From JBAXSK01 sp044358815 (GTDB lineage: Bacteria; Cyanobacteriota; Cyanobacteriia; Pseudanabaenales; Pseudanabaenaceae), in contig JBIKNH010000031.1 in assembly GCA_044358815.1 (NCBI GenBank), positions 1 to 27,283 of the forward strand: a DNA stretch of 27,283 bases, given 5' to 3'. Positions 24,511 to 27,283 of this stretch are shown here, piece by piece (within the stretch, counting starts at the first letter, position 1; each line of letters opens with the position of its first letter). Made by a program: the position numbers and the translations under genes. The notes below the pieces were generated by a model that was given only the letters and a program-made list of their open reading frames with translations, had not been told where the DNA came from and did no database searches.

Positions 24511-25197
24511 ATGGCTTTAACACCCCCCAAATTTGCCCCCACACCTAACCATTACATCAAAATTTGCGGCATTACCCAAACTGCCCAAGCCCACGCCATT
24601 GCCCGTATGGGAGTCCATGCTCTGGGCTTTATCTGTGTGCTAAGTTCCCCCCGTTATGTAGACTCTGAGCAAATTCGCCTCATTACCTACCAACTGCCGC
24701 CCCAGATTGACCGCATCGGTGTTTTTATGGATGCCAGTTTTAGCGAAATCTGCGCCACCGTCGAACAAAGCGGCTTGAATGGGATTCAACTCCATGGCAC
24801 AGAATCCCCTCACCTCTGTCACCAACTGCGGGAGTACTTCCCCAAAATCAAATTGATCAAAGCCTTCCGGCTCCAAAATCCCGAAGGACTAACCCAAACT
24901 GCTTTCTATGAAAATTGGGTCGATGCCATTTTGCTTGATGCCTATGATCCCCACCAAGGGGGGGGCACGGGTAAAACCATTGACTGGTCTATATTAGAAG
25001 ACTTTCGCCCTAATTGTCCTTGGTGGTTGGCGGGGGGACTTTCGCCCGATAATGTGCAACGCGCCATCGCCCAAATCCATCCCCAAGGCTTGGATATTTC
25101 TAGCGGTGTCGAAATTAGTCCTGGTAATAAAGACCTCAATAAAGTCCAACGGTTTATTGATGGAGTTCGTGCCGCCGAAACTTTGGTTAATTTCTAG
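24511..25197 (+). CDS. trpF: Phosphoribosylanthranilate isomerase
   Basis: A 228-residue single-domain TIM barrel that converts N-(5-phosphoribosyl)anthranilate to CdRP in tryptophan synthesis, in the cytoplasm. Family marks are YIKICGITQ (15-23) with catalytic Cys19, the loop GFICVLSSPRYV (about 40-51), DAILLDAYDPHQGGGTGKTIDW (from about 137) carrying the general-acid Asp and the phosphate-binding Gly run, and WWLAGGLSPDNV with DISSGVEISPGNKD near the end for phosphate binding. The length is normal and nothing is missing. The ATG start has no obvious Shine-Dalgarno sequence. It is not in a trp operon here, which is usual in cyanobacteria. Neighbours are a lipoprotein gene and ftsZ. Confidence 0.97.
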   Translation: MALTPPKFAPTPNHYIKICGITQTAQAHAIARMGVHALGFICVLSSPRYVDSEQIRLITYQLPPQIDRIGVFMDASFSEICATVEQSGLNGIQLHGTESPHLCHQLREYFPKIKLIKAFRLQNPEGLTQTAFYENWVDAILLDAYDPHQGGGTGKTIDWSILEDFRPNCPWWLAGGLSPDNVQRAIAQIHPQGLDISSGVEISPGNKDLNKVQRFIDGVRAAETLVNF

Positions 25198-25203
25198 GCA
25201 ATA

Positions 25204-25237
25204 TCTTTCTAGATCTTTCTAGACTATATTTTTCTAG
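25204..25237 (+). repeat. Short TCTTTCTAGA tandem repeat after trpF
   Basis: Two perfect 10-nt units (25204-25213 and 25214-25223), then a diverged unit ending TTTTTCTAGG, begin 7 nt after the trpF stop. Each holds the palindrome TCTAGA or CTAG. Confidence 0.55.
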
Positions 25238-25553
25238 GTAATATCCGAAATAAAGTAACCAAAATCCGGCTAATCACAGCCATCATCCCATAGGATTAAC
25301 GAATCCATCACCAATCAATCTTTGGGGAATCCTTGCGCCTTAATTCATCAAACTCAATGAGATGGATTGATCTCAAGGGTATTCCCAGCAAGTGATTCAA
25401 ACCCACATCATAAAATCACAATCAAAACTTCTAAACCAAAGTTTTCAAGTCCAGATCCTGAGTTTTCCCCAAACTCACCTGAGCAATTTGTCTAGATTCC
25501 GGGGCAATCCATAGCCAATATGCATAATTGGCACTACTATGTACAGTGTAGAA

Positions 25554-25605
25554 TTGACCGCACCCCCTGACGGTTTATTTTTAGTTTATTTTTGGTTGGT
25601 ATACT
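25554..25605 (+). promoter_or_regulatory. Candidate ftsZ promoter(s)
   Basis: TTGACC (25554-25559), 16 nt, then TATTTT (25576-25581) is one candidate. An extended -10, TGGTATACT with TATACT at 25600-25605, is a second. Both point at ftsZ and leave a leader of about 150-180 nt. They are read by eye only. Confidence 0.35.
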
Positions 25606-25763
25606 CCTTTGATTTGCCCTAATCCCTTGCAATGCTATCTTGTTAGTCCACAATGATCTGCTTCAAGCCTTGGGGTATTCAAGTCTTGGGGTAAGACATC
25701 CCTCGTCACAATAAACTCAAATCAATCAAGGGTCATTTAATCACACCGAAACAATCTCTCCCC

Positions 25764-27086
25764 TTGGCAAATCTGCCCACGGCAAAATCTACCGCCCCAC
25801 TGGCAGAAGATTTTTCTGGAGACTACCCCGATTCTTCTCGAAACAGTATGAAGCAGCAGTTTGGCATTGACTCAAGAGCAGACAACATCATGTTGGGCAG
25901 TGTTGCAAAAATTAAAGTAATTGGTGTTGGCGGTGGCGGCGGTAATGCTGTAAACCGGATGATTATGAGCGAGGTTCTCGGTGTCGAATTTTGGTCCTTC
26001 AACACCGATGCCCAAGCCTTGCTCCAATCTTCTGCCGAAAAACGTTTTCAACTTGGACAAAAGCTCACCCGTGGTCTTGGCGCTGGTGGGAATCCTTCCA
26101 TTGGGCAAAAAGCCGCCGAAGAGTCGAGAGATGATATTGCCCATGCCGTCGAAGGAGCGGATTTAGTTTTTATTACCGCCGGAATGGGTGGTGGCACAGG
26201 AACCGGAGCCGCCCCCATTATTGCTGAAGTTGCCAAAGAAGCCGGAGCCTTGACCGTCGGTGTAGTGACCCGCCCATTTATGTTTGAAGGACGGCGGCGC
26301 AGTCAACAAGCCGAAGAAGGCATTGCCGCACTGCAAAGTCGGGTTGATACGCTGATTGTGATCCCCAATGATAAGTTGTTGGCAGTGGTGGCGGAAGGTA
26401 CACCCATGCAAGAAGCCTTCCGCATCGCCGATGATGTGCTACGCCAAGGGGTTCAGGGCATTTCTGACATAATTATGATCCCTGGTTTGGTGAATGTAGA
26501 CTTTGCCGACGTGCGGGCAGTCATGGCAGATGCTGGCTCCGCAATGATGGGGATCGGTTTAGGTTCCGGTAAATCCCGCGCTCGGGAAGCCGCCATGACT
26601 GCGATTTCTTCACCATTGCTCGAAACTTCCGTAGAAGGCGCTAGCGGCGTAGTGTTTAATATCACTGGTGGCGAAGATTTGACCCTCCATGAAGTCAATG
26701 CCGCTGCGGAAACTATTTATGATGTGGTTGACCCCAACGCTAACATTATCTTTGGGGCAGTAATTGATCCGAGGATGGAGGGCGAAGTTCGGATCACTGT
26801 GATCGCCACTGGTTTCTCTAACGTCAATGGACAAATGGCTCCTACGAGTCAGACCAGCCGCTTTGGTGGTAGTGCCCCCCATATCTCCCCTGTATCCTCT
26901 AGTTACGGCTCCTCTAATCGCTCTTCATCTAATTCCCCCGCACCATTAACTCCCCCTAGTCCCCCTCCCACCGTTAGCCCCAGTCCTGCTGTTACGCCTC
27001 CCCCGCCACCATTGCCAGAAATTAAAGTTAGTAAACCAGGGTTAGATATTCCTGACTTTCTCCAACGCCGCCGTCCACCGCGCTAG
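25764..27086 (+). CDS. ftsZ: Cell division protein FtsZ
   Basis: The tubulin-like GTPase that forms the division ring at mid-cell. Visible parts are an N-terminal extension, the nucleotide-binding start AKIKVIGVGGGGGNAVNRMI (about 48-67), FWSFNTDAQAL, the tubulin signature GGGTGTGAAP, the T7 loop with NVDFADVRAVM carrying the catalytic Asp, a Pro/Ser-rich linker (about 365-420), and the conserved C-terminal peptide LDIPDFLQRRRPPR that docks partner proteins. At 440 residues it fits cyanobacterial FtsZ, which commonly has an N-terminal extension. The given start is TTG 25764, the first usable codon after an in-frame stop. ATG 25848 would remove 28 residues. Neither has a clear ribosome binding site, so the start is uncertain while the identity is not. 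Confidence 0.97.
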   Translation: MANLPTAKSTAPLAEDFSGDYPDSSRNSMKQQFGIDSRADNIMLGSVAKIKVIGVGGGGGNAVNRMIMSEVLGVEFWSFNTDAQALLQSSAEKRFQLGQKLTRGLGAGGNPSIGQKAAEESRDDIAHAVEGADLVFITAGMGGGTGTGAAPIIAEVAKEAGALTVGVVTRPFMFEGRRRSQQAEEGIAALQSRVDTLIVIPNDKLLAVVAEGTPMQEAFRIADDVLRQGVQGISDIIMIPGLVNVDFADVRAVMADAGSAMMGIGLGSGKSRAREAAMTAISSPLLETSVEGASGVVFNITGGEDLTLHEVNAAAETIYDVVDPNANIIFGAVIDPRMEGEVRITVIATGFSNVNGQMAPTSQTSRFGGSAPHISPVSSSYGSSNRSSSNSPAPLTPPSPPPTVSPSPAVTPPPPPLPEIKVSKPGLDIPDFLQRRRPPR

Positions 27087-27141
27087 ATTGTCCACCGATT
27101 GCCCACCGAGATTTTACCTAAGGGTTATCTCCTTCTAAGGT

Positions 27142-27249
27142 TATATAGTTGTTTAAAATGATTTGTGAAGAGGGCTTCGACTATGCTCAGCCCTCGGTAT
27201 AAGTTAGCTGAGCGGAGTCGAAGATAGATTTTTTTTTTGAATTATCTAT
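27142..27249 (+). repeat. Dispersed palindromic element, copy C (best preserved)
   Basis: Left flank TATATAGTTGTTTAAAATG, arm GCTTCGACTATGCTCAG (27174-27190), loop CCCTCGGTATAAGTTAG, arm CTGAGCGGAGTCGAAG (27208-27223), then a run of ten or more T and TGAATTATCTATG. The outer ends are themselves roughly inverted (TATAG-TT-TTTAAA against CATAGATAATTCAAA). Placed 55 nt after ftsZ, the hairpin plus T-run would also work as a rho-independent terminator for it. Confidence 0.8.
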
Positions 27250-27283
27250 GTAGCTAAAACCCTGTTCAATCCATCAGCCCTCC

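Larger units (their letters stand above)
25198..25763. other. 566-nt non-coding region upstream of ftsZ
   Basis: No reading frame of useful length lies here. Contents: a short repeat of TCTTTCTAGA (25204-25223, with a third partial TTTCTAG near 25231); a 6-bp hairpin TGAGAT-ggattg-ATCTCA (25358-25375); and two promoter-like stretches in 25554-25605. In-frame with ftsZ, a TAA at 25692-25694 limits how far the protein could extend upstream. The length and AT-rich runs suggest the regulated leader of a cell-division gene. Confidence 0.6.

Noticed and set aside
24492..24548. An 18-codon reading frame overlapping the trpF start, which might be a leader peptide
   Set aside because: It contains no Trp codon, has no ribosome binding site and overlaps trpF in another frame. 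There is no attenuator-like pair of hairpins.
25540..25545. TGTACA within an imperfect palindrome upstream of ftsZ, as a possible LexA-type site
   Set aside because: The outer bases do not fit the AGTAC-spacer-TGTACT pattern known in cyanobacteria, and only the central six bases are symmetrical.
26163..26882. Minus-strand open frames across ftsZ
   Set aside because: They are composition shadows of a strongly conserved forward gene, with no ribosome binding sites and no family resemblance.
1..27283. tRNA, rRNA, CRISPR arrays, transposases and integrases
   Set aside because: I looked for cloverleaf patterns with TTCRA arms, regularly spaced repeats of 24-40 nt and mobile-element proteins, and saw none. 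Small non-coding RNAs cannot be excluded by eye.

Overview
The window reads as chromosomal DNA from a cyanobacterium. The evidence is a cyanobacterial-type FtsZ, a UbiB/ABC1 kinase, a Ser/Thr kinase with a Pro/Asn-rich linker, a large BON/OmpA protein, a prepilin peptidase, an RTX-type surface protein, and HIP1 octamers (GCGATCGC at 679, 10188 and 19499). The moderate-to-low GC and single-gene housekeeping layout would suit a Pseudanabaena-like filamentous lineage. That placement is inference, not read from a marker gene.

Layout. 1-2340: 3' part of a large secreted adhesin-like protein ending in RTX calcium-binding repeats. 2603-4300 (minus strand): ABC1/UbiB kinase, convergent with the adhesin. 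4685-5371: conserved coiled-coil protein. 5482-8328: single-pass protein with a long cytoplasmic part and periplasmic BON plus OmpA domains. 8411-9235: prepilin peptidase. 9523-11667: membrane Ser/Thr kinase. 11744-20451: three tightly packed genes, 549, 449 and 1895 codons, the last a DUF1998-type superfamily 2 helicase. 20611-22353: Hsp70-like ATPase. 22558-24348: lipoprotein with a cysteine-peptidase-like Cys/His/Asp pattern. 24511-25197: trpF. 25764-27086: ftsZ.

The most interesting block is 11744-20451. The genes are separated by 18 and 2 nt and sit behind a perfect 7-nt inverted repeat just before the first start codon. The helicase has the size and architecture of helicases of the Druantia/DISARM defence class. 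I recognise neither partner protein, and I see no methyltransferase, PLD nuclease or DUF4338 protein next to it. I therefore propose it as a candidate, possibly undescribed, helicase-based genome-defence cassette, inserted between ordinary cell-signalling and chaperone genes.

The spacers are also notable. A non-coding palindromic element of about 110 bp occurs three times: 2432-2541 inverted, 5394-5474 truncated with its core flipped, and 27142-27249. At least five other intergenic stretches carry short tandem repeats of 10-14 nt directly beside start or stop codons. The window is otherwise gene-dense, with no tRNA, rRNA, CRISPR array or transposase seen.
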